From Streptomyces sp. NBC_00557 (lineage in GTDB: Bacteria; Actinomycetota; Actinomycetes; Streptomycetales; Streptomycetaceae), in contig NZ_CP107796.1 of NCBI RefSeq assembly GCF_036345995.1, positions 3,534,001 to 3,598,000 on the forward strand: a stretch of 64,000 bases of DNA. Direction: 5' to 3'. The notes beneath the pieces were generated by a model that was given only the letters and a program-made list of their open reading frames with translations, made no database searches and was not told the DNA's origin. Positions 8,822 to 17,365 of this stretch are shown in pieces (the first letter of the stretch is position 1; each line of letters opens with the position of its first letter). The position numbers and the translations under genes are program-made.

Positions 8822-9076
8822 GTGATGCCGCAGGACGAGGCCGTGGTCGGCCGCACGGGCAAAGTGCTCATCGGAACGCGGGGAGCCGCGGGTCCCGGCG
8901 AGGTCCTGGTGCGGGTGCGGGGCGGCTCCGAGACGTTCCTGGCGTGGTCCGAGGATCCCCTGCCCGCGGGCGCCACGGTCCTCGTGATCGAATCACGGGG
9001 ATGCCGCGAGGTCGGCGTCATCGAGTGGGTGGATCCATTGGACGCGCTCGGCGGAGAGGCCGCCGGCGCCGGCTGA
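8822..9076 (+). CDS. small NfeD-like protein
   Basis: An 84-residue soluble protein shaped like the C-terminal OB-fold of NfeD: GRTGKVLIGTRGAAGPGEVLVR, ending in a VGVIEW strand. Short NfeD-like proteins are typically encoded next to flotillins and are thought to work with them in membrane microdomains, which matches the gene 11 bp downstream. AGGAGG ends 7 nt before the GTG at 8822. The ATG at 8825 is the alternative start. Confidence 0.7.
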   Translation: MMPQDEAVVGRTGKVLIGTRGAAGPGEVLVRVRGGSETFLAWSEDPLPAGATVLVIESRGCREVGVIEWVDPLDALGGEAAGAG

Positions 9077-9087
9077 GGAGTACAGGC

Positions 9088-10281
9088 ATGTTCGGATACC
9101 GCGTTCCCGCTCCCGACGAGGCGATGTTGATCTCGGGGGGCCGGCGGGGACTGGGGGGCGCGCCGTTCCGAGTGGTGACGGGGCACGGGAAGTTCGTGCT
9201 CCCCGTCTTCCGCAAGGTCAGGTTCCTCACCCTCTCCATGTGCGAGGCCGAGGTCACCGAGACCTGCGTGACCAAGCAGGGCATCTCCCTGCACGTCCGC
9301 GCCGTCATCGCCTTCAAGGTCGGCAACGACCACGAGAGCATCATCAACGCGGGCCAGCGCTTCCTGTCCGACCAGGAGCAGATGTCCGTGCTCACCGGGC
9401 GGATCTTCGCCGGCCACCTGCGGGCGATCATCGGCTCGATGACGGTCGAGGAGATCGTCACCGAGCGGCAGAAGCTCGCCGCCGAGGTGCTGGACACCTC
9501 CAAGACGGAGATGGCCAAGATCGGTCTGATCGTCGACTCGCTGCAGATCCAGTCCATCGACGACGGCGACACCGGGTACATCGACGCGATGTCCGCCCCG
9601 CACAAGGCGGCCATCCAGCGGCAGGCGCAGATCGCGCAGGCGCAGGCCACGCAGGCCGCGGTCGAGGCGGAGCAGGCGGCGGCCCGCAAGCAGGCCGAGT
9701 ACGCCCGGCAGACCGCGATCGTGAAGGCCGAGTACTCGGCGGAGGTGGACCGCGCCCAGGCGCAGGCGGCGCAGGCCGGACCGCTGGCGCAGGCGCACGC
9801 CCAGCAGGAGGTGCTGGCCGCGCAGACCGAACTGGCCGAGCGGCAGGCGAAGTTGCGCCAGCAGCAGCTGGTGGCCGAGGTCGTCAAGCCGGCCGAGGCG
9901 GAGGCCGAGCGGGTGCGGATCCTGGCCGCCGCCGAGGCCCAGCGCATGAAGATCCAGGCGGAGGCCGCGGCCTCGTACGACCGGGTCGCGCTGGACCGGA
10001 TGCTCATCGACCAGCTCCCGCAGATCGTGAAGGAGGCCGCGGGCGGCCTGTCGGGCGCCAACGTCAACGTCCTGAACGGCGCGGACGGCCTCGGCGAGAT
10101 CGCCGCCGGCCTGGTGTCGCAGGGCCTGACGATCCTCGACTCGGTCCGCCAGAACCTGGGCGGCCAGGACAAGGCCGGCCAGGGCGACCAGGGCGGCAGG
10201 TCCGACGCCAACGGCCTGCTCCAGCTGCACTCGGGCAGCAAGGACCGCCGGTCGGACGACGGCCCGGTGAACGTCGACTAG
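9088..10281 (+). CDS. flotillin-family SPFH/band-7 protein
   Basis: A 397-residue flotillin-like scaffold. The SPFH domain occupies roughly residues 1-170, starting MFGYRVPAPDEAMLISGG. It is followed by a long Ala/Gln/Glu-rich helical stretch (about 170-310) with repeated AQAQA and EAEQAAARKQAEYARQ segments, typical of the flotillin coiled coil, and a Gly/Asp-rich tail. There is no transmembrane helix, so membrane attachment would be peripheral. Flotillins organise membrane microdomains. AGGAG lies 7 nt before the ATG. The preceding NfeD-like gene ends 11 bp upstream, and the two probably form one operon. Confidence 0.9.
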   Translation: MFGYRVPAPDEAMLISGGRRGLGGAPFRVVTGHGKFVLPVFRKVRFLTLSMCEAEVTETCVTKQGISLHVRAVIAFKVGNDHESIINAGQRFLSDQEQMSVLTGRIFAGHLRAIIGSMTVEEIVTERQKLAAEVLDTSKTEMAKIGLIVDSLQIQSIDDGDTGYIDAMSAPHKAAIQRQAQIAQAQATQAAVEAEQAAARKQAEYARQTAIVKAEYSAEVDRAQAQAAQAGPLAQAHAQQEVLAAQTELAERQAKLRQQQLVAEVVKPAEAEAERVRILAAAEAQRMKIQAEAAASYDRVALDRMLIDQLPQIVKEAAGGLSGANVNVLNGADGLGEIAAGLVSQGLTILDSVRQNLGGQDKAGQGDQGGRSDANGLLQLHSGSKDRRSDDGPVNVD

Positions 10282-10399
10282 CTCCTCGGTACGGCCGTCC
10301 GGCCCCGGCGACCGTGAAGTGCCGGTCGGGGCCGGGCCGTTCACCGCTCGGGGAAGGGAACCTCCCCCCGGCCGGCCGCCCCCGCGGCCCCGGCGCCCC

Positions 10400-10570
10400 T
10401 CAGGTGCGGGCGGGGCCGGTCCGGCGTGCCGCGTGGGCCAGTTCCAGCAGTTCCGCGACCTCCCACTGGTCGTACGCGTGCTCGCCGTACTTCGCGGCGA
10501 GCACGGTGCCGTCGGCGGCGATCAGGACGTCGGCGGGGAGGCCGAGGCGGCCGCCGTGCGGGCGGGACGC
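10400..10570 (-). pseudogene. C-terminal remnant of an AhpC/TSA-type redoxin
   Basis: About 55 codons on the minus strand read RLGLPADVLIAADGTVLAA, then YGEHAYDQWEVAELLELA, and end in a stop at 10400-10402. This is the C-terminal third of peroxiredoxin-like thioredoxin-fold proteins (the LPADFLIAPDG..YGEHADDQW type). The part carrying the catalytic Cys is absent: upstream codons are low-complexity and soon hit a stop at 10607. It is therefore a truncated, non-functional remnant. Confidence 0.7.
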
Positions 10571-10728
10571 CGGGGGCCGCTGGAGAGTGCACGCGGGGCG
10601 TCTCCGTCACGGCGGCGCCGACGGCCGCCCGCCGGCCCGTCCGTCGATCCACCCGCCGGTCCACCCGTCGAGCCGCGCGGCGGCTGCCCGCCGGTCCGGC
10701 GTGTGACCGGTGCTTCAGGCCGATGCGC

Positions 10729-11559
10729 CTAGCAGTACGGCGCCTGGCCGGTCAGCGAGGCCGCGACCCGCATCCACACGCCGAACTGGCGGTAAAGGGC
10801 CGGGAGGGGGCCGGTCGCGTGGATCGTGCGGCTGTTCTCGGACACCACGCCCGGTATGCCGAGGAGGGTCGCGGCGACGGAGGCGGACTGCCAGCGCACG
10901 GTGAGGGTGGCCTCGGCGGTGGCGGGCGCGGGGCGGCGCGGAGCCGGGGTCAGGGCCGCCGCGACCGCCTCCTCGACGGCCTTCCGCGCCTCCGCCGGCG
11001 GACGCAGCTCGGCCGCGAACCGGCCGTGGGCGTTCTTCACGGGCACGGTGACGACGGACGCGTCCCACGCCGTCATCTCCGCGCACGCCACGTCGTCACC
11101 CGTGAGGGCCACCACCGGCACCCCCAGGGCCGCCGCCGTGGCGTGGGCGAGCCCGATCTCGCCGACCGGCCGGCCGTCCAGCCACATGTCCTCGATCTCG
11201 TGGCCCATGAAGCTGTGGCTGAGCACGCCCGGCGCACCGGCCCGGGAGTGGTAGCCGACGCACAGCGCGGCGTCGTACTCCCCCGTCAGGCCCTCCAGCA
11301 TCCCCATCTGCTTGGGCTTGCCGCGCACCAGCCGGACGGCCGGGTGCAGCGCCTCGGGCAGCAGGTTGCGCATCGGGCCGTGCGCGTCGTTGACGAGGAT
11401 GTCGGCCGCGCCGGCCGCCAGCGCGCCGCGCACCGCCGCGTTCACGTCCTCGGCCATCATGGAGCGGCCGCGCTCGTAGTCCCGGCCGTCCGGCTGGACG
11501 TCGTCGGCGTCGACGAGGCCGGTGACGCCCTCCATGTCCACGCTGATGTAGATGCGCAC
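10729..11559 (-). CDS. M55 family D-aminopeptidase (DppA-like)
   Basis: A 276-residue zinc peptidase of the DppA family, which removes N-terminal D-amino acids from small peptides. Visible metal and catalytic residues are D and E in ISVDMEGVTG near the N-terminus, His in DAHGPMRN, His in GYHSRAG, and the SHSFMGHEIEDMWL block. The GTG at 11559 is chosen because M/V-RIYISVDMEG is the conserved family start. The frame extends further upstream, but that would overrun the operator-like repeat at 11579. The protein is probably cytosolic. It is divergent from the small membrane protein at 11648. Confidence 0.88.
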   Translation of the reverse strand: MRIYISVDMEGVTGLVDADDVQPDGRDYERGRSMMAEDVNAAVRGALAAGAADILVNDAHGPMRNLLPEALHPAVRLVRGKPKQMGMLEGLTGEYDAALCVGYHSRAGAPGVLSHSFMGHEIEDMWLDGRPVGEIGLAHATAAALGVPVVALTGDDVACAEMTAWDASVVTVPVKNAHGRFAAELRPPAEARKAVEEAVAAALTPAPRRPAPATAEATLTVRWQSASVAATLLGIPGVVSENSRTIHATGPLPALYRQFGVWMRVAASLTGQAPYC

Positions 11560-11578
11560 GCCGTCGACCCTAACCGAC

Positions 11579-11593
11579 CCTACGTATTGTAGG
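11579..11593. promoter_or_regulatory. operator-like repeat, copy 1 (CCTAC-N5-GTAGG)
   Basis: CCTACGTATTGTAGG lies between the start of the D-aminopeptidase and the small membrane protein. The same half-sites recur at 12019-12037 before the lysyltransferase gene, so both may bind the same dyad-recognising repressor. The TACA/TGTA core recalls BlaI/CopY-type sites but with different spacing. Confidence 0.45.
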
Positions 11594-11647
11594 TTCCCAA
11601 GCACCGGCTGCCGCGAGGCCGTTCATTCGTCTGTTCACGGGGGTTCC

Positions 11648-11923
11648 ATGCAGGACACGGAAACGGAGGCCCGCGGCGAGGTCTGTGCGCGCACCCTGGC
11701 GCCGACGCTGGCCCTGCTGGCCGTCAGCCTCCTCGTCGCCGCCGTCGGCGTGTACGAGCTGTGCGGGTTCGGGCTGCACAGCCTGGACCGGCGCCCGCAT
11801 CTGTTCAGTGACGGCCTCGCGACCGGCGGGGTGATCGTCGCCGCGGTGGCGGCCGGCGCGGCGTTCGGGAACCTCGGCTGGCATCTGGCGGCGGCCCGGC
11901 GCGCGCGGGAAAAGGCCGGGTAA
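11648..11923 (+). CDS. small two-helix membrane protein, unknown function
   Basis: A 91-residue protein with two clear hydrophobic segments (LAPTLALLAVSLLVAAVGVY, about 16-36, and GGVIVAAVAAGAAFGNLGW, about 58-78), a Cys-containing loop and a basic C-terminus (AARRAREKAG). The family was not recognised. The ATG at 11648 follows a GGGGG ribosome site. It lies between two copies of the CCTAC-N5-GTAGG repeat and upstream of the MprF-like gene, so it may share control with that gene. Confidence 0.65.
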   Translation: MQDTETEARGEVCARTLAPTLALLAVSLLVAAVGVYELCGFGLHSLDRRPHLFSDGLATGGVIVAAVAAGAAFGNLGWHLAAARRAREKAG

Positions 11924-12018
11924 GGCGGTACAAGGCCAGGTAAGAGGCGGGGCACGGCAAGGACGGGGTGAGGGCGGATGCCGGTACGCTCCTCTCCCGA
12001 AGCGCATCCAAGCCCACT

Positions 12019-12037
12019 ACCCTACAAACTGTAGGGT
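12019..12037. promoter_or_regulatory. operator-like repeat, copy 2 (CCTAC-N5-GTAGG)
   Basis: ACCCTACAAACTGTAGGGT is a 7-bp inverted repeat with a 5-nt centre, 61 bp before the start of the lysyltransferase gene. It is the longer of the two copies in this locus and is well placed to overlap that gene's promoter. Confidence 0.5.
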
Positions 12038-12083
12038 CAAGGGGGCCCCGCCCCGGGGCCGCACCGTCCCCCTCCCCTGTCAA

Positions 12084-12097
12084 GGTGACCAGTCACC
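12084..12097 (+). promoter_or_regulatory. hairpin covering the ribosome binding site of the MprF-like gene
   Basis: GGTGAC (12084-12089) and GTCACC (12092-12097) form a 6-bp stem with a 2-nt loop that abuts the ATG at 12098. The only plausible ribosome site (AAGG) lies at its base, so folding could reduce translation initiation. This is inferred from position only. Confidence 0.35.
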
Positions 12098-13924
12098 ATG
12101 CCCGCTCAGCAGCCGACCCTGACCACCCCCCAGGTCCCCGCACAGCGCGGCCCGCGCCGCCTGCCCCAGCTGCCCCAGCCCAGCCCCCGCCTGCGTGCCC
12201 GGGCGGCCTCGGCCACCGTGTGGTACCTGCGGCTGATCGCCGTCTTCAACATCGTCGCGGTCATGTCGCTGCCGTTCCGCAAAGAGGTGCAGGAACACAA
12301 CGACGGCAAGCTCTTCACCGCCCGCCATGTGCACGCCCACACCCACCACGCCGGCCAGTTCTTCACGCCGTACCTGGCCACCGCGGGCCTCGCCTCGGCC
12401 GCGGCGGCCATCTTCCTGGCGCTGGTGATGCGGCGCGGCAAGCGGGCCGCATGGGTGGTCAACCTGCTGCTCGCCGGTCCCCTGTTCGCGCTCTACGTCC
12501 TCGCGCTCACCCAGCACCCCTACCGCGACCACGTCTTCAACTGGATCTCCACCGCTCTCACCGGCCTGTTCGTGGCCGCGCTGCTGATCGGCCGCCGCGA
12601 GTTCAACGCCATCGGCGACCCCTCCAACCCCAGGCTCGCGCTCGCCGTGGGCTTCGGCGGCGTCGTGGCGACCGGCGGGCTCGGCACGCTGCTCGTGCAC
12701 GCCACCAACAAGGTGCCGCACGCGCCCGTGCTCGAGGAGCTCGCCTACTCCCTGCTGCGCGGCATCAGCGTCGGCCCGCTCGCCGACCGCGTCGACTCCG
12801 TGCACGCGCCCCGCTGGGTGGACATCGTCATCAACATCCTGCTCGCCGCGGCCTTCTGCCTGGTCCTGTACGCCTGCTTCCGCTCGCCGCGCGGCCGCAA
12901 ACTGCTCACCGAGGAGGACGAGGCCCGGCTGCGGGCCCTGCTGGACAAGCACGGCGCCCGGGACTCCCTCGGCTATTTCGCGCTGCGCCGCGACAAGGCC
13001 GCCATCTTCTCCCCCACCGGCAAGGCCGCCGTCACCTACCGCGTCGTCGGGGCCGTCTCCCTCGCCTCCGGCGACCCCATCGGCGATCCCGAGGCGTGGC
13101 CCGGCGCCATCGAGGCCTGGCTCACCGAGGCCCGCCGGCACGCCTGGACCCCGGCCGTCATGGGCGCCAGCGAGGAGGCCGGCACCATCTACGCCCGGCA
13201 CGGCCTGGACGCCCTCGAACTCGGCGACGAGGCCATCGTCGACATCGCCGACTTCAGCCTGGAGGGCCGTGCCATGCGCGTGGTCCGGCAGGCCCACAAC
13301 CGGGTCAGGCGGGCGGGCTACACGGTCCGCATCCGCCGCCACGAGGACATCCCCGCCGACGAGATGGCCCGGCTGATCGAGTGCGCCGACCGCTGGCGCG
13401 ACGGCGCCACCGAGCGCGGCTTCTCCATGGCCCTCGGCCGGCTCGGCGACCCCTCGGACGGCCGCTGCGTGATGCTGGAGTGCCGGGACGCGAACGACGA
13501 GCCGCGCGCCCTGCTCAGCTTCGTCCCGTGGGGCGAGCACGGCCTGTCCCTTGACCTGATGCGCCGGGACCGCGACTGCGAGAACGGCCTGATGGAGTAC
13601 ATGGTCGTGGAACTCCTGCTGCGGGGCAAGGAGTTGGGCATCGAGCGGGTGTCGCTGAACTTCGCGATGTTCCGCTCGGTCTTCGAACGCGGCGCCCGGC
13701 TCGGCGCGGGCCCGGTCCTGCGGCTGTGGCGCTCGACCCTCACCTTCTTCTCACGCTGGTGGCAGATCGAGTCCCTCTACCGCGCCAACGCCAAGTACCG
13801 CCCGGTCTGGGAGCCGCGCTTCCTCCTCTTCGCCAAGAGCAGCGACATCCCGCGGATCGGCCTGGCGAGCGCCCGCGCGGAGGGTTTCCTGACCTTGCCG
13901 GGGGTGGGGAGCCGACGGTCCTGA
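12098..13924 (+). CDS. phosphatidylglycerol lysyltransferase-like membrane protein (MprF/LysX type, DUF2156)
   Basis: A 608-residue protein. The N-terminal half (about 35-290) has around six hydrophobic segments separated by a His-rich loop (HVHAHTHHAG). The C-terminal half (about 310-590) is a DUF2156 GNAT-like aminoacyl transferase domain: SLASGDPIGDPEAWPGAIEA, then YARHGLDALELGDEAIVDI, SLDLMRRD and LNFAMFRSVFERG. Relatives transfer lysine from Lys-tRNA to phosphatidylglycerol, lowering surface charge and giving resistance to cationic peptides. Unlike mycobacterial LysX there is no fused lysyl-tRNA synthetase. The substrate amino acid cannot be read from sequence. The upstream inverted repeat and ribosome-site hairpin suggest regulated expression. 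Confidence 0.85.
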   Translation: MPAQQPTLTTPQVPAQRGPRRLPQLPQPSPRLRARAASATVWYLRLIAVFNIVAVMSLPFRKEVQEHNDGKLFTARHVHAHTHHAGQFFTPYLATAGLASAAAAIFLALVMRRGKRAAWVVNLLLAGPLFALYVLALTQHPYRDHVFNWISTALTGLFVAALLIGRREFNAIGDPSNPRLALAVGFGGVVATGGLGTLLVHATNKVPHAPVLEELAYSLLRGISVGPLADRVDSVHAPRWVDIVINILLAAAFCLVLYACFRSPRGRKLLTEEDEARLRALLDKHGARDSLGYFALRRDKAAIFSPTGKAAVTYRVVGAVSLASGDPIGDPEAWPGAIEAWLTEARRHAWTPAVMGASEEAGTIYARHGLDALELGDEAIVDIADFSLEGRAMRVVRQAHNRVRRAGYTVRIRRHEDIPADEMARLIECADRWRDGATERGFSMALGRLGDPSDGRCVMLECRDANDEPRALLSFVPWGEHGLSLDLMRRDRDCENGLMEYMVVELLLRGKELGIERVSLNFAMFRSVFERGARLGAGPVLRLWRSTLTFFSRWWQIESLYRANAKYRPVWEPRFLLFAKSSDIPRIGLASARAEGFLTLPGVGSRRS

Positions 13925-14003
13925 GGGGGCGTACGACGGTCCGAGGCGGCGTCCGGCGGTCCGAGGCGGGGCTTTCGGCCGTCCCGGGCCCCGCCGCCGG
14001 TCG

Positions 14004-14051
14004 GTCACTTCACGCCGGCGGTCACTTCACGCCGGTCCGTCACTTCACGCC
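14004..14051. repeat. three tandem copies of GTCACTTCACGCC
   Basis: GTCACTTCACGCC starts at 14004, 14021 and 14039, giving a 17-18-bp period. On the minus strand each copy reads GGCGTGAAGTGAC and contains the GVK-stop end of the adjacent M20 peptidase remnant, so the array looks like a short duplication of that gene's terminal codons. Confidence 0.7.
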
Positions 14052-14285
14052 CGCCGCCCGGAGTGCCGTCAGGATCAGCGCCCTGGTCACCCGCACCACT
14101 TCCGGTACCGAGAGGCACTCCCGGGGGCTGTGGGCCACCCGCACGTCGCCCGGACCGTACTGCAGGGCCGGTATCCCGGCCGCCGCGTACAGGCGCAGGT
14201 CGCTGCCGTAGGGCGTGGCGCGTCCCGGACCACTCGTACGCGGCGACGGACCGCGCCGCCAGACCCTCCCGCGGCCCCAGGCCGC
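14040..14285 (-). pseudogene. C-terminal remnant of an M20 metallopeptidase
   Basis: Sixty codons ending at a stop at 14040-14042 read ATPYGSDLRLYAAAGIPALQ, then YGPGDVRVAHSPRE and a helical tail. This is the metal-site and C-terminal segment of M20 peptidases such as ArgE/DapE-type deacylases (GSD..Y...GIP...GPGD...AH). Upstream of about 14220 the similarity continues only in another frame (GLAARSVAAYE) and is then lost at the histidine kinase gene. Only the last part of the enzyme remains, so it is non-functional. Confidence 0.7.
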
Positions 14286-15740
14286 TCAGCCCCCGCCGCC
14301 CCCGTGCCCGGTGCCGGAACTCCTCGCGAGGCCGCCGCCCACGGTGAAGCCGATCACCGCTCCGCCGCCCTCGCGCTGGAAGGCGAAGGGCGCCCCGCCG
14401 TGTGCCATGGCGACCTCCCGGACGATGGACAGCCCGAGCCCGGAGCCGGGGAGGGAGCGCGCGTCGGCGGCCCGGTAGAAGCGGTCGAAGATGCGCATGA
14501 GGTCGCCCTCGGCGATACCGGGCCCCCGGTCCAGCACCTCCACCCGTACCGTCCCCTGCCGGGCGGGCCCGGTGATGCTGACCTCGATCGGCGCCTTGTT
14601 GTCCCGGTCGAACTTGGCCGCGTTCTCCACCAGGTTCGAGATGGCCCGCTGGAGCATGGCGGGCCGCCCGTCGGTCGTCGTGTCGCCGCTGGTGTGCAGC
14701 ACGATCTCGCGTCCGGTGCGCCGTTTGGCGAGCCCCACGACGTCCTCGGCGATGTCGGCGATGTCGACCCGCTGCGGCGGCTCGGTGTCGGACTGGCCCG
14801 CCGCGAGGTCGACCAGCTCGTTGACCAGGTCGGTCAGCTCCCGTGCCTCCTGGGTGAGGTCGGCGACCAGTTCCTCCCGGGTGGCGGGGGGCAGCTCGTC
14901 GATACGGCGCAGCAGCGAGATGTTCGTGCGCAGGGACGTCAGCGGGGTGCGCAGCTCGTGCCCGGCGTCCTGCACCAGACGGCGCTGGTCCTCCTCGGAC
15001 TGGGCGAGCCGGCCCAGCATGCGGTCGAAGGCGCGGCCGAGCCGGCCCACCTCGTCGAGGCCGGCCACCGGCACCTCGATGCCCAGCTGCCGGGTGCGGG
15101 CCACGTCCTCCGCGGCGGTGGTGAGGACGACCAGGCGCCGGGTGATCCGGCGGGCCAGCCACCAGCCGAACAGACCGGCCGCCACCACGACGGCCGCCAT
15201 CAGGATCAGCGTGCGCTGCTGCAGCGTCCGCAGCAGGTCCTCGGTGTCGCTGAACTCCTGCGCGACCTGCACCGCGCCCCGCCCGTCGCCGAGCGAGACG
15301 GTCGCGATGCGGAACAGGTCCCCGTCCACCGGTACGTCCTTGTGCTGGACGACCTTCCCGGCCGTCGTCGCCAGCGCCATGGCCTTGTCGCGGGAGGTGA
15401 CGGGCAGGGACGGGTTGCCGTGGTCCACGATCTGACCCTGCGCGCCCAGCACCTGGACATCGGTGCGGGCGGGCCGCACCAGGTCGTGCCCGGGGCGGGA
15501 GGAGGAGAAGTCCTCCGGGACCATCTCGTGCTGCCGTACCTCGCTCTGGACGTCCTGCACGACCTGCGTGAACACCGACTGCTGGTCGACGCGGACCAGC
15601 CGCGCCGCGCTGCCGTACGACAGGATCCCGACGAGGATCGTGACGGCGGCGGTGACGGCCGCGAAGGAGACGGCGAACGTGGTGCGCAGGGAGACCAGCT
15701 TGGGCCGGCGCCGGGCCGACAGCCGCCGCAGGCGGCCCAC
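14286..15740 (-). CDS. membrane sensor histidine kinase
   Basis: A 484-residue kinase with two transmembrane segments (about 22-42 and 178-198) enclosing an extracellular sensor domain of about 135 residues. A HAMP linker (about 200-250) follows. The H-box QDAGHELRTPLTSLR has the phospho-acceptor His261. Next come the N-box NLVENAAKF, DRGPGIAE and the GSGLGLSIVREVA lid. The tail is Gly-rich. It resembles MprB/PrrB-type actinobacterial kinases, but the signal is unknown. The GTG start at 15740 directly follows the stop codon of the response regulator (TAG GTG), so the two are translationally coupled. Confidence 0.92.
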   Translation of the reverse strand: MGRLRRLSARRRPKLVSLRTTFAVSFAAVTAAVTILVGILSYGSAARLVRVDQQSVFTQVVQDVQSEVRQHEMVPEDFSSSRPGHDLVRPARTDVQVLGAQGQIVDHGNPSLPVTSRDKAMALATTAGKVVQHKDVPVDGDLFRIATVSLGDGRGAVQVAQEFSDTEDLLRTLQQRTLILMAAVVVAAGLFGWWLARRITRRLVVLTTAAEDVARTRQLGIEVPVAGLDEVGRLGRAFDRMLGRLAQSEEDQRRLVQDAGHELRTPLTSLRTNISLLRRIDELPPATREELVADLTQEARELTDLVNELVDLAAGQSDTEPPQRVDIADIAEDVVGLAKRRTGREIVLHTSGDTTTDGRPAMLQRAISNLVENAAKFDRDNKAPIEVSITGPARQGTVRVEVLDRGPGIAEGDLMRIFDRFYRAADARSLPGSGLGLSIVREVAMAHGGAPFAFQREGGGAVIGFTVGGGLARSSGTGHGGGGG

Positions 15741-16478
<738 letters not shown>

Positions 16479-16598
16479 GCACCCAGTCTGCCAAGGTGTT
16501 CGACGGTTCGAGCGGGGCGAGTGGACCTACGATCACCCTTTTTACCCGCCTCTCACCGTCACACGGGCAACCCGGCCCCCGGATCTACCGTCTTCTCA

Positions 16599-16627
16599 CC
16601 GTCACCGCGCCCGGCCACCGGTGACGG
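16599..16627. terminator. hairpin downstream of the FMN reductase
   Basis: CCGTCACC (16599-16606) pairs perfectly with GGTGACGG (16620-16627) around a 13-nt loop, 41 bp after the FMN reductase stop and before the response regulator promoter. It probably terminates the LLM/FMN-reductase operon. Confidence 0.5.
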
Positions 16628-16667
16628 CGTTCCCGGACCCCCGCTTCGGCGCCTGCCATCCCTGCCT

Positions 16668-17345
16668 TCAGTCGCCGGACGCGGCGAGTCTGGCCAGCTG
16701 CTCCTCGAAGGGCACGACGCCGAACCCGCCCGGGGCACCCGCATCGAAGCCGCCCGGAGCACCCGCTCCGAAGGCGTCCGGGACACCGGCCGTGAGCCCT
16801 CCGGAGACGCCCGCCGCGCCCGCCCCGGCCGCCGGCAGCCGCGCCATCAGCGCGGCCAGCTCCCCGGCCGCCCGCTCGATCCGCCCGGCGAGTCCCTCCT
16901 CGCCCCAGTCCTCCGACGCGGCGTACACCCCCGTCGGCACGACCACGGCCCGCAGGTAGGCGAACAGCGGCCGCAGGGCGTGTTCCAGCACCAGGGAGTG
17001 CCGGGCCGTGCCGCCGGTGGCCGCGATCAGCACCGGCTTGCCCGTCAGCGCGTCCTTGTCGAGGACGTCGAAGAACGACTTGAACAGTCCGCTGTACGAA
17101 GCGGAGAACACCGGTGTCACGACGATCAGCCCGTCGGCCGCCGCCACCGCGTCCTGCGCGGCGGCGAGCGCCTTCCCGGCGAACCCGTTGGTGAAGTTGT
17201 GGGCGATCTCCACAGCGAGGTCCCGCAGCTCGACCACCTCCACGCCCGCCTCGGCCCGCCGGGCCACCGCGGCGGCCAGCCGGTCACCGAGCAGCCGGGT
17301 GGAGGAGGGCACGCTCAGCCCCGCCGAGACGACGACGAGCTTCAT
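16668..17345 (-). CDS. NAD(P)H-dependent FMN reductase (CE1759-like)
   Basis: A 225-residue flavodoxin-fold reductase: MKLVVVSAGLSVPSSTRLLG, then GLIVVTPVFSASYSGLFKSF. It matches the FMN reductases that partner luciferase-like monooxygenases in two-gene sets (the CE1758/CE1759 type). It would supply reduced FMN to the oxidoreductase encoded just upstream. The C-terminus carries an extra Gly/Ala-rich linker with a repeated GAPGGF motif before the final FEEQLARL helix, a lineage-specific expansion. The ATG at 17345 lies 20 bp after the stop of the LLM gene. Confidence 0.88.
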   Translation of the reverse strand: MKLVVVSAGLSVPSSTRLLGDRLAAAVARRAEAGVEVVELRDLAVEIAHNFTNGFAGKALAAAQDAVAAADGLIVVTPVFSASYSGLFKSFFDVLDKDALTGKPVLIAATGGTARHSLVLEHALRPLFAYLRAVVVPTGVYAASEDWGEEGLAGRIERAAGELAALMARLPAAGAGAAGVSGGLTAGVPDAFGAGAPGGFDAGAPGGFGVVPFEEQLARLAASGD

Positions 17346-17365
17346 GCGACGGCTCCCTTCCCGCT

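Noticed and set aside
16680-16790. Roughly 24-bp repeat near the end of the FMN reductase
   Set aside because: It encodes the duplicated GAPGGF linker of the protein and continues in frame.
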